In this document: one piece after another, positions 8,557-17,417 of the stretch
Layout of the letters: every line of letters begins with the position of its first letter
Numbering within the stretch: the first letter of the stretch is position 1
The notes under the pieces: model-generated
Seen by the model: only the letters and a program-made list of their open reading frames with translations
Told to the model about the DNA's origin: nothing
The model's database searches: none
Source: DASPRG01 sp963796125
Lineage (GTDB): Bacteria; Nitrospirota; Thermodesulfovibrionia; Thermodesulfovibrionales; SM23-35
Assembly: GCA_963796125.1 (NCBI GenBank)
Contig: CAWCKM010000045.1
Span: 1 to 64,000, forward strand
Direction of reading: 5' to 3'
DNA length: 64,000 nucleotides
Made by a program: the position numbers and the translations under genes

Positions 8557-9390
8557 ATGCCAGAAAATAAATTTTCTGAAGAAGCACAGTCCCTTCGTGA
8601 TGAGATAAAAAGACTCAGAAAGTCGCTATCGGAACTCACTCCGTCCCTTGATGTGCTTTTGAAGCGGCGCGGGTTTAGAATTTATAAAAAAGAGCCTTCC
8701 GAAGACTTAATCCTTCCTGCAAAGGAATTCCAGAAAGGCTTCTACGAAGTGATGAAAAAATATTCCTTTCGTCTGTTTTTGAGGGATGTTATCAAGCATC
8801 AGGATTTTTTCAGAATAGAGAATGTTACACGCTATGCGACCTCAGAAGTGACAAAGGATTATGTTGAATACTTGAGAAAGATCGGCCTCGCAGAGAAAGT
8901 ATCTGACGGTTTCAGACTTTCACTTAGACCTATAAAGAGTTTTGGTGAAACCCTCGAATGGTTTGTTTCAGAGACATTTAAAGTTGAATTTGCTGCAGAA
9001 GCAATATGGGGTATCAAATTCAAAAGACCAAGGGTGGGTGGCGACTATGATCTTATTGCAAAGGTAGACGGAACAATATTATACATGGAGATAAAATCCT
9101 CTCCGCCAAAACAGATATATCAAAAAGAAATAACCGCCTTTTTTGACAGGCTATCAGACCTTTTGCCAGAAATAGGTATTTTTTTTGTTGATACAGAACT
9201 GAGGATGAAGGACAAGATTGTTCCGATGTTTGAAGAAGGACTCGGAGTCAGGTATGTTCATCCCCCGAAAATAACAAGGATGGAAAAGGAACTTTTCCAG
9301 ATAGAGGATAAAATATTTATCATAAACGCTAAAGATAATGTAGCTGCCAATATTGAAAAGGTATTAACGTGGTATTTCAGGAGCCGCTGA
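8557..9390 (+). CDS. Uncharacterised protein with coiled coil and PD-(D/E)XK-like nuclease domain
   Basis: A 277-residue protein I cannot name. An N-terminal coiled coil (SLRDEIKRLRKSLSEL) is followed by a probable helical or winged segment (ENVTRYATSEVTKDYVEYLRK). The C-terminal half holds GGDYDLIAKVDGTILYMEIKSS, which fits a D...ExK nuclease core, and a terminal alpha/beta region. It is coupled to yjbQ (three-base gap) and converges on pgk, overlapping its 3' end by 14 bases. Functions could include nucleic-acid cleavage or binding; nothing in the context defines the target. Confidence 0.7.
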   Translation: MPENKFSEEAQSLRDEIKRLRKSLSELTPSLDVLLKRRGFRIYKKEPSEDLILPAKEFQKGFYEVMKKYSFRLFLRDVIKHQDFFRIENVTRYATSEVTKDYVEYLRKIGLAEKVSDGFRLSLRPIKSFGETLEWFVSETFKVEFAAEAIWGIKFKRPRVGGDYDLIAKVDGTILYMEIKSSPPKQIYQKEITAFFDRLSDLLPEIGIFFVDTELRMKDKIVPMFEEGLGVRYVHPPKITRMEKELFQIEDKIFIINAKDNVAANIEKVLTWYFRSR

Positions 9391-10687
9391 GCTTTTCCAT
9401 CAGAGCCTGAACAGGTTTAAGCCCGTAGGGGCTTCCCTGTTCTATGGCTGTCAGGACAGTACCGCCACCGGTGAAGAAATAATACTGAGTACTATCAAGT
9501 ACAGAGAGGTAAAGAGCTGGGCAGAGACTCTTAAACTCCTGGAGGGTGTCACCTCCCCCGTACATTTTAAGGGCAATTCTGTTCTGGTCTATAGTACTAT
9601 CCAATGCCTCTGATCCTGCTGTGAAATGAGGTGTGTATCCCATAACAGCATTAACGAATATTGTTTTTGCACCCAGAAGGGCTTCTACCAGTATAGGGTC
9701 TTTAAATGATTCGGGGTCTATATCAAGGACATAACCATATCTCTTGCCTTCCTGAAAATCCCTTATCGATATAGTCCTGTATTTACCTTCTATCCTGCCT
9801 TCTATGGTATCGGACTCGACAATATAAGGTAGCTCGATGATTTTCTTATTTGCCCTGTCCTTCTCAACGAGATCCCTTGCAGCAATGATGTCCTTTTCCT
9901 GGATACCTTCTATAGTAATTCCATACTTTGCGCAGAGGAAAGTGTTATAAATCATGCCTCCTAAGATCAGGTGGTCGACCTTTTCATAGATGGCATAGAG
10001 AGGCTTTATCTTTGTGTCATATTTGGCGCCGGCAACCACAGCCAGAAAGGGTCTCTGGGGATTGATGACAGAACTCAGATTAAGGATTTCCTTCTGCATC
10101 AGGAAGCCTGCATAAGAGGGCAGATACTTTGTGATGTCGTACGTTGAGGTGTGAGGCTGCCACGAACCAAAGGCATCATTCACGAAGATATCTGCGAGGC
10201 CGGCAAGCTGTACGGCAAATTTTTCCCTGATTTCCCCGTCTGACTCTTCACCCTGAAACCATCGTGTGTTGGGAAGATAGATTCCCCCGATCTTCCTTTC
10301 TTTGAGGTCACGAATAGCAAGGTTAATTGAGGTGTCGATGCTGGGAATGCCGGACTTCGGGTCTTGATAGAACTTTGGCACGTGAAATCTTGTGTACAAT
10401 TTGCGCTCAATATACTCAACGATGGGCTCAATTGCTTCTCCAGGTCTGCATTTGATCTCACCAGTTTTCTTGTCTTTCGGTCTTCCTACGTGGGTCATGA
10501 GAATAGGCCTGCCACCGCGCTCTACAATGTTAAAAAGCGTACCAAGGGAACGGTCTATCCTGTAAGGATCCCTGATTTCACCATCTTTCACGACGTTATG
10601 GTCGAATCTGATCAGGACAATCTTATCAGCGAGATGAGCATCCTGAATTAAAGGCAGCCTTGGGTCTAATCTTTGAGACTCAATCAT
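9377..10687 (-). CDS. pgk: Divergent phosphoglycerate kinase
   Basis: A 436-residue PGK-family protein. Recognisable blocks are VLIRFDHNVVKDG (for the usual R-D-F-N-V-P), LMTHVGRPK, AFGSWQPHTST, VVAGAKYDTKIKP, ILGGMIYNTF and the nucleotide-loop GGGDT, then FFTGGGTVL. Several normally invariant positions differ: LPNTRWFQGEES replaces the usual LLENLRFHPEE, and MGYTPHF the usual GPMGVFE. The protein may be a divergent PGK or a paralogue with another acyl-phosphate substrate. The start overlaps the stop of the Trm112-like gene (ATGA), with GGTGAAG as ribosome site, so the two are translationally coupled. Confidence 0.85.
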   Translation of the reverse strand: MIESQRLDPRLPLIQDAHLADKIVLIRFDHNVVKDGEIRDPYRIDRSLGTLFNIVERGGRPILMTHVGRPKDKKTGEIKCRPGEAIEPIVEYIERKLYTRFHVPKFYQDPKSGIPSIDTSINLAIRDLKERKIGGIYLPNTRWFQGEESDGEIREKFAVQLAGLADIFVNDAFGSWQPHTSTYDITKYLPSYAGFLMQKEILNLSSVINPQRPFLAVVAGAKYDTKIKPLYAIYEKVDHLILGGMIYNTFLCAKYGITIEGIQEKDIIAARDLVEKDRANKKIIELPYIVESDTIEGRIEGKYRTISIRDFQEGKRYGYVLDIDPESFKDPILVEALLGAKTIFVNAVMGYTPHFTAGSEALDSTIDQNRIALKMYGGGDTLQEFKSLCPALYLSVLDSTQYYFFTGGGTVLTAIEQGSPYGLKPVQALMEKLSGS

Positions 10688-10875
10688 TCTTCACCTACTT
10701 TCATTGCTTCATCTATCAGCATAACAGGTATTCCATCTCTTATCGGATAGAGCAGTCTGCATTTTTCGCACATGAATCCAGTCTCCTCATGAATGATGGA
10801 TTTTTCAATCAGTTTGATAGCTCCCTTGCATTTCGGGCATGCTAAGATCTCAAGAAGCTCTCTCCTTAAATCCAT
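10684..10875 (-). CDS. Trm112/YcaR-like small zinc protein
   Basis: A 63-residue protein with two CxxC pairs (CPKC near residue 13, CEKC near residue 36) and the PIRDGIPVMLIDEA block typical of the Trm112/UPF0434 family. Eukaryotic and archaeal Trm112 activates methyltransferases; bacterial members are small and mostly uncharacterised. It overlaps pgk by four bases and is read first in that operon. Confidence 0.88.
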   Translation of the reverse strand: MDLRRELLEILACPKCKGAIKLIEKSIIHEETGFMCEKCRLLYPIRDGIPVMLIDEAMKVGEE

Positions 10876-11093
10876 AGCACTGTCCCTATTGATTCATACA
10901 TTGATTCATAAATCTAAAATCGAACAAAAAGATTGTAAAGCCTCAGATTGATAGTATAATAAATAAATCTATTTTATTTATCAATTTGTTATTTTTTAAA
11001 ATCTGTGACTAATCTGTGACTTTTCATGTAGTAAAATAATACTTTAAAAATTACCATATAATAAACAACGTTCAAAAAGTAGGAGGGGAAACC

Positions 11094-11282
11094 TTGGTTT
11101 TGAAAAACTATATTGTTCGTATTTATCGCTGTGAGAAAAATAATCCACGTAACCTTGTCGGTGTGGTTGAGGAAGCCGGGGTTGAAGAGAGAAAGGCATT
11201 TACAAATCTCGATGAGCTTTGGAAAATCCTGAGTTTTAAAAATTTCAGGGAAGAAGACAAGGAATTAACTCATCTTCATTGA
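11094..11282 (+). CDS. Small conserved hypothetical protein (62 aa)
   Basis: The frame begins with TTG at 11094, eight or so bases after a strong AGGAGGGG site, which decides this start. The product has IVRIYRCEKNNPRNLVGVVEEAG and FTNLDELWKIL and a charged C-terminus. I do not recognise a named domain. The upstream 200 bases (10876-11093) are AT-rich with several TATAAT-like boxes. A second purine-rich GAAAGGAGGTGACGGAGG follows the stop, without an obvious gene. Confidence 0.7.
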   Translation: MVLKNYIVRIYRCEKNNPRNLVGVVEEAGVEERKAFTNLDELWKILSFKNFREEDKELTHLH

Positions 11283-11452
11283 GAAAGGAGGTGACGGAGG
11301 TTATTTATCTACTCAAATGGGTTTGAGCTTCCAGGTTTTCTGAATTTGTGTGAAAACCAAACTTCTGGTTTTGCATAGCTTGGATACCTGAGCGGTCGGT
11401 TCTTTTATTCTTGAGGTAAAATTTTGTCTGTCAGAAAAAAGGAGGGTAGAGT

Positions 11453-12032
11453 ATGATACAAAGATTGGGTAAAAAATTTAGTCTTACGCTGATTGTGCTT
11501 GTTGTTTCCATATGCGTTCTTCAAATCGGATATCTGCAGGCTGCGAACGTTGACGAGTTAGTTCAACAAATGAATCAAGACAATACGGTCACTCGGTTGC
11601 ATGCCATAAAGGCTCTGGGAGAGGCAAAGGATGCAAGTGCTGTTGATCCTTTAATTGCTGTTTTGAAGGATGAAAAATGTGGGATTACTGGCAGCAAATG
11701 CCCTTGCGAAAATAGGGCAACCTTCGGTTGCGCCTTTATTTGCTGCCCTGAAGGATGGCAGCCCTGTTGCCAGAAGGAATGCTGCAGTAGCACTGGGAAA
11801 GATTAAGGATTCAAGCGCAGTAAAGCCCTTAATCGCTGCACTGAATGATGAAAACCCGATTGTCAGAAGGAATGCAGCAAAGGCATTGGGAGAGATACAG
11901 GATAACAGGGCAGTCGAGCCATTGACGGCAGCCTTAAACGACGACAGCCCGGTTGTCAGGAGGAATGCAGCACTGGCATTGAAAGGGATGGGGTCGTCTG
12001 ATACTGTTGTTGTTGACATTCTGCATGAATAA
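11453..12032 (+). CDS. Exported HEAT-repeat protein (frameshifted)
   Basis: An ATG with a strong AAAGGAGGG site opens a signal peptide (KKFSLTLIVLVVSICVLQIG...LQAA). It is followed by repeats of about 31 residues of the form RRNAAxALGxIxDxxAVxPLIAAL, typical PBS-lyase/HEAT repeats. Four to five repeats are visible. A frame break at about 11670-11690 joins the two parts; both frames continue the repeat consensus. Such proteins usually act as scaffolds for protein contacts in the periplasm or at a membrane. No partner is evident. Confidence 0.85.
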
Positions 12033-12166
12033 GAGGAGACCGCCGGGAATAAGATAGATTATTATTTGTATTAGAATCTGCAGACAGGATTTCCACCGGA
12101 TATTGTTTAGAGGCTTCGGTTACTTTATAAGCATAAGGATAATCGAAGCCTTCTTTTTTATAGTTC

Positions 12167-13264
12167 TTAAGCGACCATTGTCGGATAGGCAGAAATTTCG
12201 ACTGGCCAGGCATATGTTCCAGGCTGGGCATCTTTTGACAGGACAAATGTATAGGTTAGTTCAAAGGTGGCGAACCCCCGAATATCTTTGAGAAAGAGCG
12301 CCCCCCCCTTTGCATCTACAAGGATGTCCTTGCCAAACCCTTGTATATGAACTTCCCTAAAGGGATTACTTAAGCCATCAAACCTCAGAAAGAAAAAGGC
12401 ATTACTTCTGATCTCGATCCGGGAGCCAGATTTGACTTCAACATACCCCCGAAGAATGTCTGCATATGTGACGACTAACTCAGGGGTTTGATAGACTACT
12501 TTCAGTGTTGCATATGCTGCAGCCGTTTCAACTACAGGTTCTTGTACATGAGATGCATGAGCTTCGGCATGTTCTGTGAAGGAACTTACCGGGGAACAAA
12601 GAGACAGGATTGCCACAAGGGCAGCGGTTAAAAGTTTACGCTGCAGTTTAAGTCCGTGAGAAATTTCTTCATGTGTAACATAACCTTCTTCAACAAGCAG
12701 TTCACCAAGTTTCTTGTGGGGAGAAACCCGTTGTTTTCTTAAGGCGTGTTGAAGTTGCTCTTTGGTAATTTTCTTTGTGTCTACGAGAAGCTGCCCGAGC
12801 CTGAGTCGTACTGCACGCTGGGGATCACCTTGGTGTTGTTGAAAAGCGAGCAGTCCTTCAAGCTCATTCCTTGAGACAATCTTCAGGCGTACAAGAATTT
12901 CTTCAAGTTTTTCTCCTGTCCTCTGCTGCTCTTGCAGGGCATGTTCAAGCTGTTCAGGAGTAATCCGCCTGGCTTGTATGAGAAGGTCGCCAAGGAGTTG
13001 TTGTACACCAGCAGCAAGTTTGAGAGCGTCTTTAAGAGATACCAGATCCTTTTGTATGGATAAAGCGACATCCAGATCTACTTCGTCTATTACTCCCATG
13101 CGGACGAGAATTTCACCCAGCAGATGGTTGCTCTGTATTTGATCTTCTAATGCCCTTTTCAGATCCTCAGACGCTACAAATTCACCATCCACAAGGATGT
13201 TGCCTAATGGGCGTTTCGTAAGGGGAAAGGTTAACACAGAAATATTTTGTTTACCCTCCAACAT
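12167..13264 (-). CDS. Membrane protein with MshEN/GspE-N-like repeats and an extracytoplasmic domain
   Basis: A 365-residue protein with an unusual layout. Residues about 18-215 contain five or six half-repeats of the pattern LGxxLVxxxxITxEQLxxALxxQ, as in the N-terminal (MshEN, nucleotide or c-di-GMP-binding) region of type II secretion/pilus ATPases. Examples are LGEILVRMGVIDEVDLDVAL and LGQLLVDTKKITKEQLQHAL. A single hydrophobic segment (LLTAALVAILSLCSPVSSF, about 218-237) follows, then an extracytoplasmic beta-rich domain with DGLSNPFREV and TYAWPVEISAYPTM. No ATPase domain is present. The ATG at 13264 has no clear ribosome site. It is isolated and convergent with the HEAT gene. Confidence 0.75.
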   Translation of the reverse strand: MLEGKQNISVLTFPLTKRPLGNILVDGEFVASEDLKRALEDQIQSNHLLGEILVRMGVIDEVDLDVALSIQKDLVSLKDALKLAAGVQQLLGDLLIQARRITPEQLEHALQEQQRTGEKLEEILVRLKIVSRNELEGLLAFQQHQGDPQRAVRLRLGQLLVDTKKITKEQLQHALRKQRVSPHKKLGELLVEEGYVTHEEISHGLKLQRKLLTAALVAILSLCSPVSSFTEHAEAHASHVQEPVVETAAAYATLKVVYQTPELVVTYADILRGYVEVKSGSRIEIRSNAFFFLRFDGLSNPFREVHIQGFGKDILVDAKGGALFLKDIRGFATFELTYTFVLSKDAQPGTYAWPVEISAYPTMVA

Positions 13265-13378
13265 ATATGGTACTCATATTATCACAAAAATCCGGATTAT
13301 AGGCAATAAATGTGGACGTATATACCATGGTTCCAGCGCATCGTTATTATATTTGTGTCTTGCCTCAAAGGCCATATG

Positions 13379-14128
13379 GTAGAATATTCTGAATTGGCTG
13401 ATTTAAGGATAGGCTGCAGCGGCTTTTTGTATGAACATTGGAGGAAGAATTTTTATCCTGATGACCTCTCGAAGAACCACTGGCTCGAATACTATAGCAG
13501 GCATTTTTCGACAGTAGAACTCAACGTTACTTTCTACAAGCTACCTGACAGGGAAACGTTCATAAAATGGTATTCTTCCACGCCGGAGAGTTTTACATTT
13601 TCTCTTAAGGGCAGCAGATTTATTACACATGTTAAAAAACTGAAAGATTGTTCAGAACCTGTTGAGGCTTTTTTTTCACGGGCAACCCTGCTGAAAGAAA
13701 AATTAGGTGTTATCTTATGGCAGTTTCCTCCTACTCTTTCTGTGGATATTGAACGTTTCAAAAACTTTCTTGAAATACTAAAACCTTACTGTTTGAGAAA
13801 CACCTTTGAGTTCAGAAATAAGACATGGATTAACAAGAGGGTTTTCGAGCTACTCAATCTGGAAGGGGCTGCGCCCTGTATGGCTGACTGGCCTGATTTT
13901 CTTGATAAACTGCCTCTGGACTCAGACTTCGTATATATCAGGAGACACGGAGAAGAAGGAAGTTATACAACATCCTACAGTATAAAATCATTGGAAAAAG
14001 ATGCGAAAAGGATTAAGTCTTATCTGAGACAGAAGAAAGATGTTTTCATTTATTTTAATAACGATGCCTTTGGCTATGCGCCAAAAAATGCCTTGGAGTT
14101 GGCCACTCTCATAGGGAAAAGAAGATAA
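13379..14128 (+). CDS. DUF72 family protein
   Basis: A protein of about 249 residues with the DUF72/YecE features: RIGCSGFLYEHWRKNFYP, HFSTVELNVTFYKLP, LWQFPPT, FEFRNKTW and a C-terminal YIRRHG ... FIYFNNDAFGYAPKNA. The fold is a TIM barrel of unknown activity. The frame is open back to 13310, but the ATG at 13379 begins just before the conserved region with AAAGG close by. No functional context: it converges on trxB with a two-base gap. Confidence 0.88.
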   Translation, partial: VEYSELADLRIGCSGFLYEHWRKNFYPDDLSKNHWLEYYSRHFSTVELNVTFYKLPDRETFIKWYSSTPESFTFSLKGSRFITHVKKLKDCSEPVEAFFSRATLLKEKLGVILWQFPPTLSVDIERFKNFLEILKPYCLRNTFEFRNKTWINKRVFELLNLEGAAPCMADWPDFLDKLPLDSDFVYIRRHGEEGSYTTSYSIKSLEKDAKRIKSYLRQKKDVFIYFNNDAFGYAPKNALELATLIGKRR

Positions 14129-14130
14129 GG

Positions 14131-15078
14131 TTATTTAGCCCAATCCATTTTGTACCTTGTTCTCTTGTAAAGATATTTCTCTGCAGCGAGGGCTGCGATA
14201 CACCCCTGTGATGCTGCTACAACAACCTGTCGTATCTCTGTGCAGGTGACATCTCCAGCAGCTAATACACCGGGTATGGATGTCTCCATCATGCAGTTAA
14301 CAGGAATACACCCATCTTCTTCTGTCTTTAGGGTCCCTGCGAGAAAATCCGTTATTGGTTTATTGCCATGCAGATAAACAAAGACCCCTGACAGATCTAA
14401 TTCGACTTCTTTATGGTCAGGATCGAGCATTTTTACCTTTTCAACAACTTCTTTGCCTTCAATGGCAGAAACAGTATAACCTAACAGTACCCTTACGTTC
14501 GGCATATTAAGAACAGGATGGTCATCGACCTTGAGTTTCTGTGCGGGTGAGATGAGAAATACTGTCTCAGCAAACCTTGCAAGAACGCCGGCCTCTTTTA
14601 CGGTCTCTTCTGAGCTTCCAATAATACAGACAGTTTTTCCTTTGAAGAAAGCAGCATCACATATGGCACAGTAGCTAACACCTTTCCCGAGAAATTTACC
14701 CTCCCCTTTTATGCCGGGTTTCCTACCCATTGAGCCTGTAGCGATGATTAGGTTTTACCGCTGTATGTCCTATCCATGGTAAAGACTTCTTTGATATCGC
14801 CTGAGAGGTTCATCCCTACAACCTGCGTTTCAACATATTCAGCGCCAAAACCCAGATGCCTGTTTTCTCATGGTATCAAGCAGTTCCTTACCAGAGACAG
14901 GGGTTGTGAGTCCAGGGTAATTTTCTATCTTGTTTGTGTATGCAAGAGCACCAGCCGTTGATGATTTATCCAGTATAGCGGTCTTAAGTTTGGACCTTGA
15001 TGCATAGAGTGCTGCCGTCAGCCCGGCAGGCCCTCCACCGATGATGATTACGTCGTAGATATCTGATTTATCTTCCAT
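14131..15078 (-). CDS. trxB: Thioredoxin reductase-like flavoprotein (two frameshifts)
   Basis: The pieces join into a complete thioredoxin reductase of about 315 residues: FAD site IIIGGGPAGLTAALYASRSKL, redox pair CAICD, a glycine-rich NADP site and the C-terminal GVLAAGDVTCTEIRQVVVAASQG. The first break, near 14862, has one T too many in a TTTT run. The second, near 14752, has one A too few in an A run (GKNLIIATG restored). Both are homopolymer errors and suggest sequencing artefacts. The enzyme reduces thioredoxin with NADPH in the cytoplasm. AAGGA lies eight bases before the ATG. Confidence 0.88.
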
Positions 15079-15165
15079 CTTTTAATCCTTACCTTTCTCT
15101 AAGAGTCTCTAAACGAAATGAGCACAAGAAATTTGAATCAAACAAAACGGTCATTAACCCGAAAA

Positions 15166-15200
15166 TTCCCCTCTTTGGCAAAGAGGGGCAAGGGGAGATT
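15166..15200. repeat. Palindromic element, left member of an inverted pair
   Basis: CCCCTCTTTGGCAAAGAGGGG is a perfect palindrome followed by CAAGGGGAGATT. It faces the similar element at 15235-15266 in opposite orientation. Same C/G-rich family as the copy in lpxK, with a TTTGGCAAA centre. Confidence 0.8.
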
Positions 15201-15234
15201 TCATGAATTATGGCAGCAACCATTTGCTCTTAAA

Positions 15235-15266
15235 ATCCCCCTTCATCCCCCTTTGCCAAAGGGGGA
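15235..15266. repeat. Palindromic element, right member of an inverted pair
   Basis: AATCCCCCTTCAT then CCCCCTTTGCCAAAGGGGG, a perfect palindrome between trxB and bioB. The two elements are separated by about 34 bases. Confidence 0.8.
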
Positions 15267-15332
15267 ACAATATATTTTCCTCTTGTATCCCTTCAGTGAA
15301 GGGTGGTAACCAGAGATGTTGATGCCACACCT

Positions 15333-16314
15333 TCAGATGAAATAGTCTTTATGTTTTGGAGTAAGCCCATATGCTTCAATAAGTCTGAAATCATCTTCAT
15401 AATTTCTTCCCGATGTGGTCAGATAATTACCAATCATCAAACTATCTGCTCCTGCAAGAAAAACCATAGAATTAAATTCACCGAGGGTCTGCATTCTTCC
15501 GCCACAGATCCTTATCTCTTTTTGAGGAAGGATAAATCGAAGAGACTGATAATCTTTAAAGCTTCAAAGGGGTGAAGAAAATCCTTGTGCTCTAAAGCTG
15601 TGCCCTTTATCGGGATAAGAAAGTTTATAGGGACAGAGTCAACATCAAGTTCCCTCAGCAGGAAAGCCATATTAATTCTGTCCTTCCATGTCTCTCCCAT
15701 GCCGAAGATACCACCGGAACATAAGGAAAGCCCGGCGGATTTTACTGCATCTATTGTTTTGAGTTTATCAGCATAACTATGAGTGCCGCATACCAGAGGG
15801 AAAAACCCTTCTGAAGTTTCAAGGTTGTGATGGTAACGATCAAGTCCGGCTGATTTGAGAATCGAAAGTTCGCTTTTCTCTGAGCATGCCAAGGCTTGCA
15901 CATGGAAGAAGTCCGATCTCTCTGATCTGCGGAGATCATATCTGCTATCATTAATAAGTCTATTTCCGAAACTTTATTACCGCTCGTCACAATAGAGAAC
16001 CTTTCTGAGCCTGATTTTTTTGCTTCCCTTGCTTTTTGAAGTATTAACTCCTTACTGAGAAGGGGATACACTTCTATCTTGGCTTTGCTTTTGGATGACT
16101 GTGCGCAGAAAGAACAATCTTCAGGGCATGCCCCGGATTTTGCATTGACTATGGAGCAAAGACCTACAGTATTTCCACTGAAATGGGTTCTTATTTTGTT
16201 TGCCGATGCAAAGAGTTCAAAGAGTTCGGTCCCTGAGATTCCAGTGATATAAAGAGCGTCTTCTTTCGATATGTTTTCCCCGGCAAGAATTTTCTCTTCA
16301 ATGGTTTTAATCAT
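15333..16314 (-). CDS. bioB: Biotin synthase (frameshifted)
   Basis: Radical SAM enzyme that inserts sulfur into dethiobiotin. The N-terminal part has NAKSGACPEDCSFCAQS (the CxxxCxxC cluster); the middle has GLDRYHHNLETS and GGIFGMGE; the C-terminal part, in a third frame, has RICGGRMQTLGEF and GNYLTTSGRNYEDD, ending YFI at 15336. Breaks are near 15900 and 15525. All expected blocks are present over about 325 residues, so this is one bioB with sequence errors or recent decay. The internal ATG at 16314 is chosen because MIKTIEEKI is the usual family start. BirA at 32 kb uses the product. Confidence 0.88.
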
Positions 16315-16444
16315 AGAAGATATTTTTACAAAAGGTGGTACGGTTGTCAAATAAACAGATTTGTTGAATCGAATAAAAGACTTCTTATACACTATAATTC
16401 CTGCTACACCAAAGACCAGGAAGAATTAAACAAAGGCAAAAAAG

Positions 16445-17417
16445 GTGACCATTAAGAAAAAGAGAGAGTCTCTCCTGAAGGTAGGAAAGATTCCATACGC
16501 AAATCTGTTCCCCATCTTTTACATGCTCCAGAGGGAATGTGACTGCTCCGGATATGAATTCATTGAAGGAGTTCCTTCAACTCTCAACAGACTTTTAAGA
16601 TCCGGGGAGATCGACATAAGCCCTTCCTCGTCTATTGAATATCTCAGATGTGAGAGTCAATACACTCTTCTTGAAGGTCATTCAATAAGCTCAAAAGGTC
16701 CTATTGGCAGCATATTGCTCTTTAGCAAAAAACCAATAGAAGAATTGGAAGGTAAGACAGTCCTTGTATCATCACAGTCCGAAACCTCTGTTGCCCTCCT
16801 CGGTATTATCCTGAGAAAATTCTATAAAATCGAATGTCCTCTGAGACCAACAGATGAACCGCTGGATTCTGTAATAAGTAAAGCAGATGCTTATCCTTGT
16901 TATTGGTGATGATGCTCTAAAAGCAGCGAAAACAGTCACAAACTATAGACAGACACCCCCTCCCTCACCCTCCCCCCTCGAGGGGGAGGGCAGGGGTGGG
17001 GGGGAACCTCGAACGCCCTAGAAAATCTGAAATAATCCATATTATGACCTGGGAGATTTATGGTATAGGAACACAGGTCTCCCTTTTGTTTTTGCCTTAT
17101 GGATAGCGAGGAAGGATTGTTTTTCTGAAAAAGCTGAACTTCTCAAGACTTTCATTCATGATCTTCATAAGGCTAAAGACCTTGCTTTGCAAAATTTAGA
17201 TAAAATAGCCCGGGAATTGAAGCCTTTACTTCTCAGCCGGCATGCGGTGAATATAACAGAGGAGGATCTCATCTCATTCTGGAAAGGAATATCGTATGAC
17301 TTGACAGAGGAGCATAAGAGAGGGCTTGAGTTATTCAGGAAGTATTCAGAGGAATTGGGTTTAGTTAGTGAATGGATGATTATATTTCCCTCTAATATCC
17401 TTTTGAATTCTTCATAA
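16445..17417 (+). CDS. mqnA: Chorismate dehydratase MqnA, interrupted by a palindromic element
   Basis: MqnA makes 3-enolpyruvyl-benzoate from chorismate, the first step of the futalosine route to menaquinone. The N-terminal part (GTG at 16445) has KIPYANLFPIFYML and the SIS-P-SSSIEYL block; the C-terminal part has DLGDLWYRNTGLPFVFALWIARKD. A frame break lies at about 16898, then GDDALKAAKTVTN. Next comes an insertion of roughly 90 bases carrying a palindromic repeat (16956-17004). As read, two stop codons (17019, 17028) lie in the frame that rejoins the gene, so the gene is either broken or misread in its G-runs. The C-terminus overlaps acs. Confidence 0.85.
16956..17004. repeat. C/G-rich palindromic element inside mqnA
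   Basis: The core at 16968-16990 (CCCTCCCCCC, TCGA centre, GGGGGAGGG) matches the lpxK copy almost exactly. It would be read as PPPSPSPLEGEGRGGG in the mqnA frame. Confidence 0.85.
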
